Origin: Streptomyces sp. 840.1
GTDB taxonomy: Bacteria; Actinomycetota; Actinomycetes; Streptomycetales; Streptomycetaceae
Direction of reading: 5' to 3'
NCBI RefSeq assembly: GCF_003751445.1
Contig: NZ_RJUU01000003.1
Span: forward strand, 930,001 to 994,000
Length of the DNA stretch: 64,000 nt
Of this stretch, positions 35,690-43,847 are shown one piece after another (the stretch's first letter is position 1; each line of letters opens with the position of its first letter). The notes beneath the pieces were generated by a model. The model was not told the DNA's origin, ran no database searches, and was given only the letters and a program-made list of their open reading frames with translations. Made by a program: the position numbers and the translations under genes.

Positions 35690-36547
35690 CTAGTGGCTCG
35701 ACGGACCGTGCTTGCGGAGGAACTCGATGGAGATTTCGGCGAGTTCGGGGCCCGCGTGGGAGTGGCGGGGCAGTTCGACGACGGTGAGCCCCTGGTATCC
35801 GCTGTCGCCCAGGGCGTCGAGGGCGGCGAGTACGGGCGGGAAGTCGATCTCCCCCTCGCCGAAGGGCAGGTGTTCATGGACGCCGCGGCGCATGTCCTCG
35901 ATCTGGACGTGCCGCAGCCAGGGGGCCGCGTCGGTCACGCAGTCGACCGGCGAGGCCTGCTCCATGCACTGGCAGTGGCCGATGTCGAGGGTGAGTCCGA
36001 GCGGTTCCGGGTCGCCGCACAGTGCGCGCAGGTGGTGGAAGTCGGAGAGATAGGAGAGGAGATGTCCGGGCTCCGGCTCGATGGCCAGCGGCACCCCGGC
36101 CCGCTGCGCCGCGTCGATGACCGGGGCGAGCGCGCCGGTCAGCCGGTCCCAGCCGGTCCCGGCATCGGTGCCCAGGGGCATGACCCCGCTGAAGCAGTGC
36201 ACGGCGTGGGCGCCGAGTTCGGCGGCGACGTCCACGGCCCGCACGAGCAGCCCGGTTCTGGCCGCCCTGGCCTCGGGGTCCGGGTCGAGCAGGGACGGGC
36301 CGTGCTTGCGGCGCGGGTCCAGGACGTAGCGGGCCCCGGTCTCCACGGTGACGCCGAGCCCCAGCTCCTGGAGCCGGGCGGCGACCCGTCGGGTGCGGGC
36401 GGCCAGGTCCGGGCCCATCGGGTCGAGGTGCATGTGGTCGAGGGTGAGGCCGACGCCGTCGTAGCCGAGGTCCGCGAGGAGGCCGAGCGCGTCGTCCAGG
36501 CGGAGGTCGGTGAGTCCGTTGGTGCCGTAGCCGAGGCGGATCGTCAT
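35690..36547 (-). CDS. Sugar phosphate isomerase/epimerase in the ebo-like operon
   Basis: A 285-aa xylose-isomerase-like TIM barrel without a signal peptide. It starts at the ATG at 36547, in an ATGA overlap with the prenyltransferase gene. MTIRLGYGTNGLTDLRL opens the first strand; metal ligands are expected in AIEPEPGHLL, LTLDIGHCQCMEQ, HVQIEDMRRGVHEHLPFG and VVELPRHSH. The family includes isomerases, epimerases and inosose-processing enzymes. With an inositol-phosphate synthase two genes upstream, an action on a cyclitol or keto-cyclitol is attractive, but this is inference. Confidence 0.82.
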   Translation of the reverse strand: MTIRLGYGTNGLTDLRLDDALGLLADLGYDGVGLTLDHMHLDPMGPDLAARTRRVAARLQELGLGVTVETGARYVLDPRRKHGPSLLDPDPEARAARTGLLVRAVDVAAELGAHAVHCFSGVMPLGTDAGTGWDRLTGALAPVIDAAQRAGVPLAIEPEPGHLLSYLSDFHHLRALCGDPEPLGLTLDIGHCQCMEQASPVDCVTDAAPWLRHVQIEDMRRGVHEHLPFGEGEIDFPPVLAALDALGDSGYQGLTVVELPRHSHAGPELAEISIEFLRKHGPSSH

Positions 36548-37488
36548 GTGAGGCTCACCTTCCGGGCGAGGCTGCGGGCGAGCGGGACGAGGCCCATGAC
36601 GGCGAGCGCGGTGCCGGAGGCGCCGGCCCGGGTGGCGAGGGCGGCCTGGAGCGGGATCATCGCCCGGATGCCGCCGCCGACGGCGCGCTGGGTGAGCGGT
36701 GGCGACGGGTTGAGCGCGGCGTGCACGAGCGGGCGGCCGGCGGTGCGCAGGTAGGCGCCGGTGAGCGCGGTGAGCAGGAGCCGGGCGGGGGCCGACGCCC
36801 GCTCCCCCTTCCCCGGCCGCTCCCGCACGGTCGCGGCGCCGAGTGCGGCGACCGCTGTGAGGGCGGCGAGGGGTGCGGCGGTGGAGCCGCCCTGTGCCTC
36901 GTGGCGCGAGACGGCGGTGACCGCGTAGGTGTGCGCCGTCAGCAGGGCGGCGGCGGGGAGCGCGGCGGGCACGGTACGGGCCGGGGGCGGGGTCGCGGAA
37001 TCGGGGGTGGTGGTGGCGGTGACGGATGCGGTCGTACTGGCCGTCGCGGTCGCCGTCGCGCCGAGGAGGAGGTCCAGGCCGCGGGCCGCCGCCATCGCCG
37101 CCGGGCCCGCCGGGGTGTGCTTCAACCGCAGGTCGTACGCCCAGACCGTCGCCGCGAGGCCGGTGGCCACCGTAAGGGCCGGGCGGCCCGCGCGGGCGGC
37201 GAGGGCCAGGCCCGCAGCGGTCAGCGCACCGGCGGCGGTGAGCGCCGCGCGGGGGGTGATCCGGCCCGAGGGGATCGGCCGGTGCGGGCGGTCCACGGCG
37301 TCCTCTTCGCGGTCGGCCCAGTCGTTGAGGGCCATGCCCGCCTCGTACAGACAGAGCGAGGCGCCGACGGCGAGGGCGGTGGAGCGGCCTGGGCGGCGGC
37401 CGACGGCTGCCGCGCCCGCCAGCGCGTCGCCCGGCACGGTGAACAGCGCGGAGACCCTGAGCAGTTCCGCCCAGGCGCGTACCGTCAC
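36544..37488 (-). CDS. eboC: UbiA-like prenyltransferase (EboC type)
   Basis: A 314-aa membrane protein of the UbiA superfamily. The GTG at 37488 overlaps the inositol-phosphate synthase stop (GTGA). The first Asp-rich motif is complete as NDWADREEDAVDRPHRPIP near residues 54-72 and would bind Mg and a prenyl diphosphate. The second Asp motif is not clear; the region reads VWAYDLRLKHTPAG. Eight or so hydrophobic segments follow, interrupted by an unusual Ala/Thr-rich low-complexity stretch near 150-180. EboC members are thought to prenylate or transfer a lipid-linked group. The acceptor here may be a cyclitol made by the preceding enzyme. Confidence 0.83.
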   Translation of the reverse strand: MTVRAWAELLRVSALFTVPGDALAGAAAVGRRPGRSTALAVGASLCLYEAGMALNDWADREEDAVDRPHRPIPSGRITPRAALTAAGALTAAGLALAARAGRPALTVATGLAATVWAYDLRLKHTPAGPAAMAAARGLDLLLGATATATASTTASVTATTTPDSATPPPARTVPAALPAAALLTAHTYAVTAVSRHEAQGGSTAAPLAALTAVAALGAATVRERPGKGERASAPARLLLTALTGAYLRTAGRPLVHAALNPSPPLTQRAVGGGIRAMIPLQAALATRAGASGTALAVMGLVPLARSLARKVSLT

Positions 37489-38603
37489 TTCTCGCCCCGC
37501 AGCCGCTCCGCGAAGGAGAGCAGCGCCAGGTACTGGGCGGAGAGGGCGGCGGGGCCGCCGTCCGGGTCCTTGAAGTAGAAGCCGAGTTCGGGGCGTGGCC
37601 CGGTCAGGCCCACCTCGTGGGCGCGCGCCAGCAGCCGTGCCAGGTCGAGGACCAGGGGCGCGGCGAGTGCCGAGTCGCAGCCCTGCCAGGTGGTCTGGAG
37701 GACCATGCGGGCGCCGAGGAACCCGTCGAACGCGATGTGGTCCCAGGCCGTCTTCCAGTCCCCGAGCGCCGGCACGTCGTCGATGTGGACCTCGCCCTCG
37801 GGGGCGGCGCCGAGCGTGTCGGCCAGGACGCGTTCCTTGCCGGCGTTCTTCGCGGCGGCCGCCGCCGGGTCGGCCAGTGCCGCCCCGTCGCCGCCGCCGA
37901 GCAGGTTGGTGCCGGACCAGGCCCGTACCGGCAGGGCCCGCTGGACGAACATCGGGGCGAGCACGGAGCGCAGCAGGGTCTGGCCGGTCTTGCCGTCGCG
38001 GCCCGCGTGAGGAAGTCCGCACGCCGCGACGGCGGCCTGGAGGGCGGGGGTGCGCAGCCCGGTGGAGGGGGTGAAGTTGACGTAGGGGCAGCCGGCTCGG
38101 AGGGCTGCTGCGGCGTAGAGGGCGCTGGCGGGCAGCCGCCGGGCGCCGGGCTCGGGGGCCGGCTCGGTGGAGGCGACGTTGATGACGACGGTCCTGGCCA
38201 GGCCACCCCGGCGGGTGAAGTCGGTGAGGTCGGCGGCGAACGCCGTGACGAGTTCCTCGTCCGTGCGGGTGTCGCCGGGGAGCGGTCCGCCGGGGCGGAT
38301 CTCGGCGTCGGCCGCGGCGAGTTCGGATTCCACCGCGGAGGGCAGGCCGTGCGGCAGCACTCCCCCGGCGGCGAGCACTTCGGCGCGTTTGGGAAGTGGG
38401 CAGTCCAGGGTGTCGTGCCCGCCGAAGACCAGCGAGCCGACGGGTGGCAGACCGCTCTCGGCGAACGGTGCGGTCTCGGTGACCATGCCGGCGGCCGGGT
38501 GGAGGCCCGCCGCGACCGCTGCGCACCCCGCCGTGGCGGTGGTGGCGACGGAGCCGCGTGCTCCGATGAACCAGACTCCGGTACGAACGGCGTGTGCTGA
38601 CAC
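37485..38603 (-). CDS. Inositol-3-phosphate synthase family protein
   Basis: A 372-aa NAD-dependent cyclase of the myo-inositol-1-phosphate synthase family, which turns glucose 6-phosphate into inositol 3-phosphate. The GTG start follows GGGAGG. The Rossmann motif is GVWFIGARGSVATTAT; YVNFTPSTGLRTPAL, GRDGKTGQTLLRSVLAPMF and SWSGTN-like AWSGTNLLGGGDG are the family blocks that bind NAD and phosphate, and the catalytic Lys is expected in the DGKTGQT and DWKTAWDHI regions. It is the first of at least seven coupled genes of the ebo-like cluster. In cyanobacterial ebo clusters this place is taken by a dehydroquinate-synthase-like cyclase (EboD), which is absent here. Confidence 0.87.
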   Translation of the reverse strand: MSAHAVRTGVWFIGARGSVATTATAGCAAVAAGLHPAAGMVTETAPFAESGLPPVGSLVFGGHDTLDCPLPKRAEVLAAGGVLPHGLPSAVESELAAADAEIRPGGPLPGDTRTDEELVTAFAADLTDFTRRGGLARTVVINVASTEPAPEPGARRLPASALYAAAALRAGCPYVNFTPSTGLRTPALQAAVAACGLPHAGRDGKTGQTLLRSVLAPMFVQRALPVRAWSGTNLLGGGDGAALADPAAAAAKNAGKERVLADTLGAAPEGEVHIDDVPALGDWKTAWDHIAFDGFLGARMVLQTTWQGCDSALAAPLVLDLARLLARAHEVGLTGPRPELGFYFKDPDGGPAALSAQYLALLSFAERLRGEK

Positions 38604-38680
38604 GGGATGCCTCCCTGGCTGGGGGTCCTGGCGGTGCAGAGCTGGTGGCGCTGTGCCTGAGGGGATGGGGACGGGGGTGC

Positions 38681-38721
38681 GGACGGCGGGCGGGGTGTGG
38701 TGTCCCGCCCGCCCGCCGTCC
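38681..38721 (-). terminator. 14-bp stem hairpin after the large secreted enzyme gene
   Basis: GGACGGCGGGCGGG at 38681-38694 pairs exactly with CCCGCCCGCCGTCC at 38708-38721 around a 13-base loop. It lies 12 bases after the stop of the 1237-aa protein and would end that transcript before the ebo-like operon starts. There is no U-tract. Confidence 0.8.
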
Positions 38722-38732
38722 GGACGGTGGCC

Positions 38733-41700
38733 CTATGCGGAGGGCAGTTCCTTCAGCTGGATGTTGCGGAAGGACACCTGGTCGTCGGCCCCGTGGTTCT
38801 GGAGGCCGATGTAGCCGTCCTTGAGGCTTCGGGCCGGGTCGGTGTTGGTGAAGTCGTTGATCTTCACTCCGTTGAGGAAGATCTGGAGCCGTTCACCCTG
38901 GACCTTGATCTCGTAGCTGTTCCACTGGCCGGGCGGCCTCAGCACCTGGTCGCGTGCCTTGATGTTGGCCGACTTGAAGGTGTAGACGGCGCCGGTGGTG
39001 CGGTCGGGGGCGTCGGTGGCGTCGATCTGGACCTCGTAGCCGTTGTCGACCGCGGACCAGGGGTCGTCGGACTCCGGGAAGCCGACGAAGACTCCGGAGT
39101 TGTCGTCGCCCGACAGCTTCCAGTCGAGCTTCAGGGAGTACGACTTCAGCTCCTTGGCCTGGTAGGTGAGCAGGCCCATGCCGCCTTCGGAGCGCAGTTC
39201 ACCGTCGACGACGTTGAACTTGCCGGGGCCCGCCTGCTTCCAGCCTTCGAGCGTCTTGCCGTTGAAGAGCGAGCGGTAGCCGGTGTCCGGCTTGCAGTCG
39301 GCCTTCACCTGGCCGGCCGCGTAGCGCAGCCCGCCGGAGAGGACCTTGCGGAAGTCGGGGTCGGCGTACGACTCCTTGGTGTGGCCGAGGCCGGTGTAGA
39401 AGGAGCGGCCGCCCTGGTAGCTCTGGCACCAGGTGATCGGGTGGTCGCCCTTCATGTTGCCGCCGGTGTAGGTCGTCTCGTCGAGGGTGGCGAGGACCTT
39501 GACCTTGCCGCGCGGGTTGGTGCGGTAGTTGTACAGCTCGTCGGTGCGGTCCCAGGCCTCGCCCAGGTGTGCGGTGGCCGGGTTCTTGTGGTCCTCGACC
39601 CGGACGGTGACGGGCTGGATGGCGGGGTGGCTGTCGAAGTACGCGCCGACGAGTCCGCCGTAGAACGGCCAGTCGTACTCGGTGTCGGCGGCGGCGTGCA
39701 CGCCGACGTATCCGCCGCCGGTGGTCACGAAGTTCTCGAACGCCTTCTGCTGGTCGGCGTTGAGGACGTCACCCGTGGTCGACATGAAGACCACGGCGTC
39801 GTAGCGGGCCAGGTTGGAGGTGGTGAACTGGCCGGCCTCCTCCGTCGCGTCGACCGTGATGTTGCTGTCCTTGCCGAGTTCCTTCAGTGCGGCGACGCCC
39901 TCGGGAATCGCGTCGTGGCGGAATCCGGCGGTCTTGGAGAAGACCAGGACCCGCTTGGCGGTCTTGTCGGGCGGGGTGTTGGAGAACTCGAAGTCATCGA
40001 GGTCGTAGAGCGCTCCGTCGCCTCCCTTGAAGACCAGGAAGAGCTCGGTGGCCTTCTTCGGGACGCCGCGCAGGGGTACGTCGATGTCCTGGAAGACCTC
40101 CCAGCCGCCGGTCACCGGGACGGGTGCGGAGCCGAGGATCTTTCCGTCGGCCGAGCCCGAGCGGACTTCGAGGAAGCCGCCCGCCCCGCCGGAGGCGATC
40201 CGGGCGGTGAGCTTGGTGGAGTCTCCGAGGATGTACGGCTTGAAGGAGATCCAGTCGCCGTTGTCGATGTCGCCGACGGTCTTGCCGCCCTCGGCGTTCG
40301 CCTTGTCGTAGACCTTGATGCCGGACGAGTTGTTGAAGTGCTCGGCCTGGCGGTGGCGCGGCTGGAGCTGCGACTGGTCGTGACCGGTCAGCGCGGCCTG
40401 GCCGCCGCCCCCGCCATCGGTGTAGGAGGCGTCGATGACTCCGAAGATGTTGGCGTTGGGGTCGTGCCCGCCGTCCATCTCCGTCTTGATGGTGCCGGTG
40501 CAGCCGTGCGCCGAGGTGATCGGGTGGCCGTGGCTGTCGTGGCCGAGGACGAAGCGGACCTCGACCTTGGAGCAGTCGATCGTGCCGTCCTCGGGATCGG
40601 TCACGTTGACCTTGAACGGGATCTCGTCGCCGAAGGTGAACAGCTGTCCGTCACCGGGGAGTTCGAGGCTCACCTTCGGTGCGGTGTTGCCGACGGTGAC
40701 GTGGACGCTCGCCTTGCCGGTGCGTCCGGTCGGGTCCTTCGCGGTGACGGTCGCGGTGTAGGTGCCGTTCTTCTTGTACGTGTAGGCGGGGTTGGCGTCC
40801 GTGGAGGTGCCGCCGTCGCCGAAGTCCCAGGCGTACGTCAGGGCGTCGCCGTCCGCGTCCGAGGTGCCGGCCGAGGAGAACTTCACCTTGAGGGGTGCGG
40901 TGCCCGAGGTCTTGCTGGCCGAGGCCTCCGCGATCGGGGAGCGTCCCCCGGTGGCGTTCTCGATGCGGTAGAGCGCCGAGTTCTCGTCGCCGCCGAACCA
41001 GGAGAGGCCGTAGTCCAGGACGTAGAGCGCTCCGTCGGGCCCGAAGGCCATGTCCATGATCTGGGTGCCGGACCACGGGATGTCGTTGATCGACTCAACC
41101 TTGCCGTCGGCGTCCTGCTCGATGCGCTTGATCCACTGGCGGCCGAACTCACCGGCGAAGAAGTCGCCGTCGTACGCCTCCGGGAACTTCACGGGCGAGT
41201 CGAGGTCGGCGTCGTAGTGGTAGACCGGTCCGCCCATCGGGGACTCGGAACCGGTGCCGAACTCCGGGACGGAACCGCCGTCGTACGGGATCCAGGCGGC
41301 CTGCGCCGGGGGCAGGTCGACGATGCCGGTGTTGTGCGGCGAGGTGTTCTTCGGGGCCGCGCAGTCGAAGGCGGCGCCGGACTGCTTGGTCGCGAAGTCG
41401 TAGTCGATGAACGGGTCGTTGTCGCCGGTGCAGAACGGCCAGCCGAAGTTGCCGGCCTTGGTGACCCGGGCGAACTCGACCTGTCCGGCCGGTCCGCGCT
41501 TCGGGTCGGCGGCTCCGGCGTCGGGCCCGTAGTCACCGACGTAGATGATGCCGGTCGCCTTGTCGATGCTGAAGCGGAACGGGTTGCGGAAGCCCATCGC
41601 GTAGATCTCGGGGCGGGTCTTGTCCGTGCCCGGGGCGAAGAGGTTGCCGTCCGGGATGGTGTACGAGCCGTCCTCGGCGACCTTGATGCGGAGGATCTTG

Positions 41701-42446
41701 CCGCGCAGGTCGTTGCTGTTGCCGGCGGAGCGCCGGGCGTCGAACGCCGGGTTGCGGTCGGGGCGCTCGTCGATGGGGGTGAACCCGTCGGAGGCGAAGG
41801 GGTTGGAGTCGTCGCCGGTCGACAGGTACAGGTTGCCCTGCGCGTCGAAGTCGATGTCGCCGCCCACGTGGCAGCACATGCCGCGGGACGTCTTGACGTC
41901 GAGGACCTTCTTCTCGCTGCCCAGGTCGAGGGTGCCGTCCTCCTTGAGGACGAAGCGGGAGAGCCGGTTGACGCCGTCGAACGGGGCGAAGTCGGCGGCG
42001 GTGCCGGTCTCGGGGGCGTCGCCGTCGGGGGTGTCCAGCGGGGGTGCGTAGTAGAGGTAGATCGCCCGGTTCTCGGCGAAGTCCGGGTCGACGCCTACGC
42101 CCTGGAGGCCTTCCTCGTCGTGCGAGTAGACGGGGATGGTGCCGGCGATGCTGGTGTTGCCCGAGCTGTCGGTGAGCCGGAGCTCGCCGCTGCGCGAGGT
42201 GTGCAGCACGCTGAGGTCGGGGAGGACGGCGAGGGTCATGGGCTCGCCGGTCTCGGCTGCGCCCTTGGCGAGGGTCACCTGCTGGAAGTCCTCGGCGGCC
42301 GGGGCCGGGGCGGGCTCCTCGTGGGCGGTGGCGATGCCCGATGTGCCCAGGCTGAGGGTGGCGGCGGCGAGCAGTGCGCCGGTGAACAGGGCGAGGGATT
42401 TACGGACGCGGAGCCGTGATCCGGTCCTGCTTCGGGTTCTGTGCAC
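38733..42446 (-). CDS. Secreted multidomain keto-sugar type enzyme: sugar dehydrogenase propeller, PKD, CBM6-like, ThuA, DUF1080
   Basis: A 1237-aa secreted protein. The GTG start has GGAGG 7 bases upstream and a signal peptide ending near IATA at residue 41. Residues 55-490 are a glucose/sorbosone dehydrogenase-type six-bladed propeller (EEGLQGVGVDPDF, IYAMGFRNPFRFS, NFGWPFCTGD). A PKD domain follows near 510-600 (WDFGDGG), then a fibronectin-like part, a CBM6-like sugar-binding domain near 690-820, a ThuA domain from 834 (RVLVFSKTAGFRHD, GYVGVHAAADTEYDWPFY) and a DUF1080 lectin-like domain from 1059 (GYRSLFNGKTLEGWK). DUF1080 members split 3-keto-glycosides. So the protein may oxidise a sugar and cleave the product on one chain. 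A ROK-type operator lies about 200 bases upstream. Confidence 0.86.
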   Translation of the reverse strand: MHRTRSRTGSRLRVRKSLALFTGALLAAATLSLGTSGIATAHEEPAPAPAAEDFQQVTLAKGAAETGEPMTLAVLPDLSVLHTSRSGELRLTDSSGNTSIAGTIPVYSHDEEGLQGVGVDPDFAENRAIYLYYAPPLDTPDGDAPETGTAADFAPFDGVNRLSRFVLKEDGTLDLGSEKKVLDVKTSRGMCCHVGGDIDFDAQGNLYLSTGDDSNPFASDGFTPIDERPDRNPAFDARRSAGNSNDLRGKILRIKVAEDGSYTIPDGNLFAPGTDKTRPEIYAMGFRNPFRFSIDKATGIIYVGDYGPDAGAADPKRGPAGQVEFARVTKAGNFGWPFCTGDNDPFIDYDFATKQSGAAFDCAAPKNTSPHNTGIVDLPPAQAAWIPYDGGSVPEFGTGSESPMGGPVYHYDADLDSPVKFPEAYDGDFFAGEFGRQWIKRIEQDADGKVESINDIPWSGTQIMDMAFGPDGALYVLDYGLSWFGGDENSALYRIENATGGRSPIAEASASKTSGTAPLKVKFSSAGTSDADGDALTYAWDFGDGGTSTDANPAYTYKKNGTYTATVTAKDPTGRTGKASVHVTVGNTAPKVSLELPGDGQLFTFGDEIPFKVNVTDPEDGTIDCSKVEVRFVLGHDSHGHPITSAHGCTGTIKTEMDGGHDPNANIFGVIDASYTDGGGGGQAALTGHDQSQLQPRHRQAEHFNNSSGIKVYDKANAEGGKTVGDIDNGDWISFKPYILGDSTKLTARIASGGAGGFLEVRSGSADGKILGSAPVPVTGGWEVFQDIDVPLRGVPKKATELFLVFKGGDGALYDLDDFEFSNTPPDKTAKRVLVFSKTAGFRHDAIPEGVAALKELGKDSNITVDATEEAGQFTTSNLARYDAVVFMSTTGDVLNADQQKAFENFVTTGGGYVGVHAAADTEYDWPFYGGLVGAYFDSHPAIQPVTVRVEDHKNPATAHLGEAWDRTDELYNYRTNPRGKVKVLATLDETTYTGGNMKGDHPITWCQSYQGGRSFYTGLGHTKESYADPDFRKVLSGGLRYAAGQVKADCKPDTGYRSLFNGKTLEGWKQAGPGKFNVVDGELRSEGGMGLLTYQAKELKSYSLKLDWKLSGDDNSGVFVGFPESDDPWSAVDNGYEVQIDATDAPDRTTGAVYTFKSANIKARDQVLRPPGQWNSYEIKVQGERLQIFLNGVKINDFTNTDPARSLKDGYIGLQNHGADDQVSFRNIQLKELPSA

Positions 42447-42637
42447 GAGTTGTCCTCCGGAGAGTGCCGGTTGTACGGGCGGGTGCGGGTGCTGCCGTGC
42501 CGTTCCGCGCGGGGACTGCCGCGCAGGTCAGTCGGGGCCTGTGCGGCCCCGGTGACGAGAGTCATGTCGTGTACACGTTCTGGACGGTAGACCTGTTCGT
42601 CCTGGCTGGAAAGCCCTTGTGCAGCGGTCTTGTTGAA

Positions 42638-42660
42638 CTTTTTCCTTGGTCAGGACAAAG
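42638..42660. promoter_or_regulatory. ROK-type operator in front of the large secreted enzyme gene
   Basis: CTTTTTCC, a 7-base spacer and GGACAAAG form an inverted repeat with one mismatch. The same 8-7-8 layout and arms recur at 50397-50419 in front of the ROK regulator gene; outside the spacer the two sites differ at one base. This makes the ROK protein the likely regulator of the secreted enzyme. Confidence 0.75.
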
Positions 42661-42787
42661 CAGGGTGAGGGCAGGACGGAGCGGCCCGGCGGCGTACCAC
42701 GTGCCGCCGGGCACGGTGTCTTCCCCCTACTCGCCCCGCCCCCGGCCGGGGGCTTCCTGAGCCGGGCCGGCGACTGAGGCGCGGGGG

Positions 42788-42825
42788 CCCGGGGGCGGAG
42801 CCTCCGGAGAGGGCCCGCCCCCGGG
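42788..42825 (-). terminator. 11-bp stem hairpin after the sugar isomerase gene
   Basis: CCCGGGGGCGG pairs exactly with CCGCCCCCGGG around a 16-base loop. It starts 6 bases after the stop of the TIM-barrel gene and would end the transcript that runs from the ABC transporter genes. Confidence 0.75.
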
Positions 42826-42830
42826 GCGCC

Positions 42831-43835
42831 TCAGTCCTTGCCGCCGAACGCCGCGTCGAACGACGCGCTCGGCGGGTCGAAGTCGAACCGCTTCAGCGAG
42901 GCCAGCGCCTCCGGCGCGCCCGTGAGGCGGTCCATGCCGGCGTCCTCCCACTCCACGGAGACCGGTCCGTCGTACTCGATGGACCGCAGCATCCGGAAGA
43001 CGTCCTCCCACGGCACGTCGCCGTGCCCGGCCGAGACGAAGTCCCAGCCGCGCCTCGGGTCGCCCCACGGCAGATGCGAGCCCAGCCGGCCGTTGCGGCC
43101 GTCCAGCCGCTTGCGGGCCTCCTTGCAGTCGACGTGGTAGATCCGGTCCCGGAAGTCGTAGAGGAAACCGACCGGGTCCAGGTCCTGCCAGACGAAGTGG
43201 CTGGGGTCGAAATTCAGCCCGAAGGCCGGCCGGTGGCCGACGGCCTCCAGCGCGCGGTGCGTGGTCCAGTAGTCGTACGCGATCTCGCTCGGGTGCACCT
43301 CGTGGGCGAACCGCACCCCCTCCGCGTCGAACACGTCCAGGATCGGGTTCCAGCGCTCGGCGAAGTCCTCGTAGCCCCGTTCGATCATGTGCGGCGGGAC
43401 CGGCGGGAACATCGCCACCAGGTGCCAGATCGACGAGCCGGTGAAGCCGATGACCGTGTCGACCCCGAACGCGGCGGCCGCCCTCGCGGTGTTCTTGATC
43501 TCCTCGGCAGCCCGGCGGCGCACCCCTTCGGGCTCCCCGTCCCCCCAGATCCGGGCGGGCAGGATGCCCTGGTGGCGCTCGTCGATCGGGCTGTCGCAGA
43601 CGGCCTGGCCGACCAGGTGGTTGGAGACCGCCCAGCACTTCAGCCCGTACTTGTCGAGCAGCTGGTGCCGGCTCTCCAGGTAGCCGGGATCGGCCAGGGC
43701 CTTGTCCACCTCGAAGTGGTCGCCCCAGCAGGCCAGTTCGAGGCCGTCGTAGCCGAAGTCACGGGCGTGCCGGCAGACCTCCTCCAGGGGCAGATCGGCC
43801 CACTGACCGGTGAAGAGGGTGAAGGGACGGGGCAT
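42831..43835 (-). CDS. Sugar phosphate isomerase/epimerase (TIM barrel)
   Basis: A 334-aa xylose-isomerase-like enzyme without signal peptide. Expected metal ligands are Glu in [12 protein letters not shown], Asp and His in [13 protein letters not shown], His in [10 protein letters not shown], and Glu in [30 protein letters not shown] marks the first strands. It is the last gene of a sugar operon and follows a Gfo/Idh/MocA dehydrogenase by 12 bases. Such pairs process keto-sugars or inososes in many bacteria. The substrate remains unknown. Confidence 0.87.
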   Translation of the reverse strand: MPRPFTLFTGQWADLPLEEVCRHARDFGYDGLELACWGDHFEVDKALADPGYLESRHQLLDKYGLKCWAVSNHLVGQAVCDSPIDERHQGILPARIWGDGEPEGVRRRAAEEIKNTARAAAAFGVDTVIGFTGSSIWHLVAMFPPVPPHMIERGYEDFAERWNPILDVFDAEGVRFAHEVHPSEIAYDYWTTHRALEAVGHRPAFGLNFDPSHFVWQDLDPVGFLYDFRDRIYHVDCKEARKRLDGRNGRLGSHLPWGDPRRGWDFVSAGHGDVPWEDVFRMLRSIEYDGPVSVEWEDAGMDRLTGAPEALASLKRFDFDPPSASFDAAFGGKD

Positions 43836-43847
43836 GCGCAGGACCTC

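Larger units (their letters stand above)
42447..42830. other. Intergenic region with promoter of the large secreted enzyme
   Basis: These 384 bases hold no convincing gene. They contain the terminator hairpin of the upstream sugar operon (42788-42825) and the ROK-type inverted repeat (42638-42660). The stretch 42550-42660 is AT-richer than average, as expected for a promoter region, but no firm -35/-10 pair was assigned. Confidence 0.7.

Noticed and set aside
38697..42419. A 1240-codon open frame on the plus strand opposite the large secreted enzyme
   Set aside because: It mirrors the minus-strand gene almost end to end, has low-complexity Val/Gly/Asp/Leu composition and no domain; the minus strand has a signal peptide and clear domains. 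It is an antisense shadow of high GC3.
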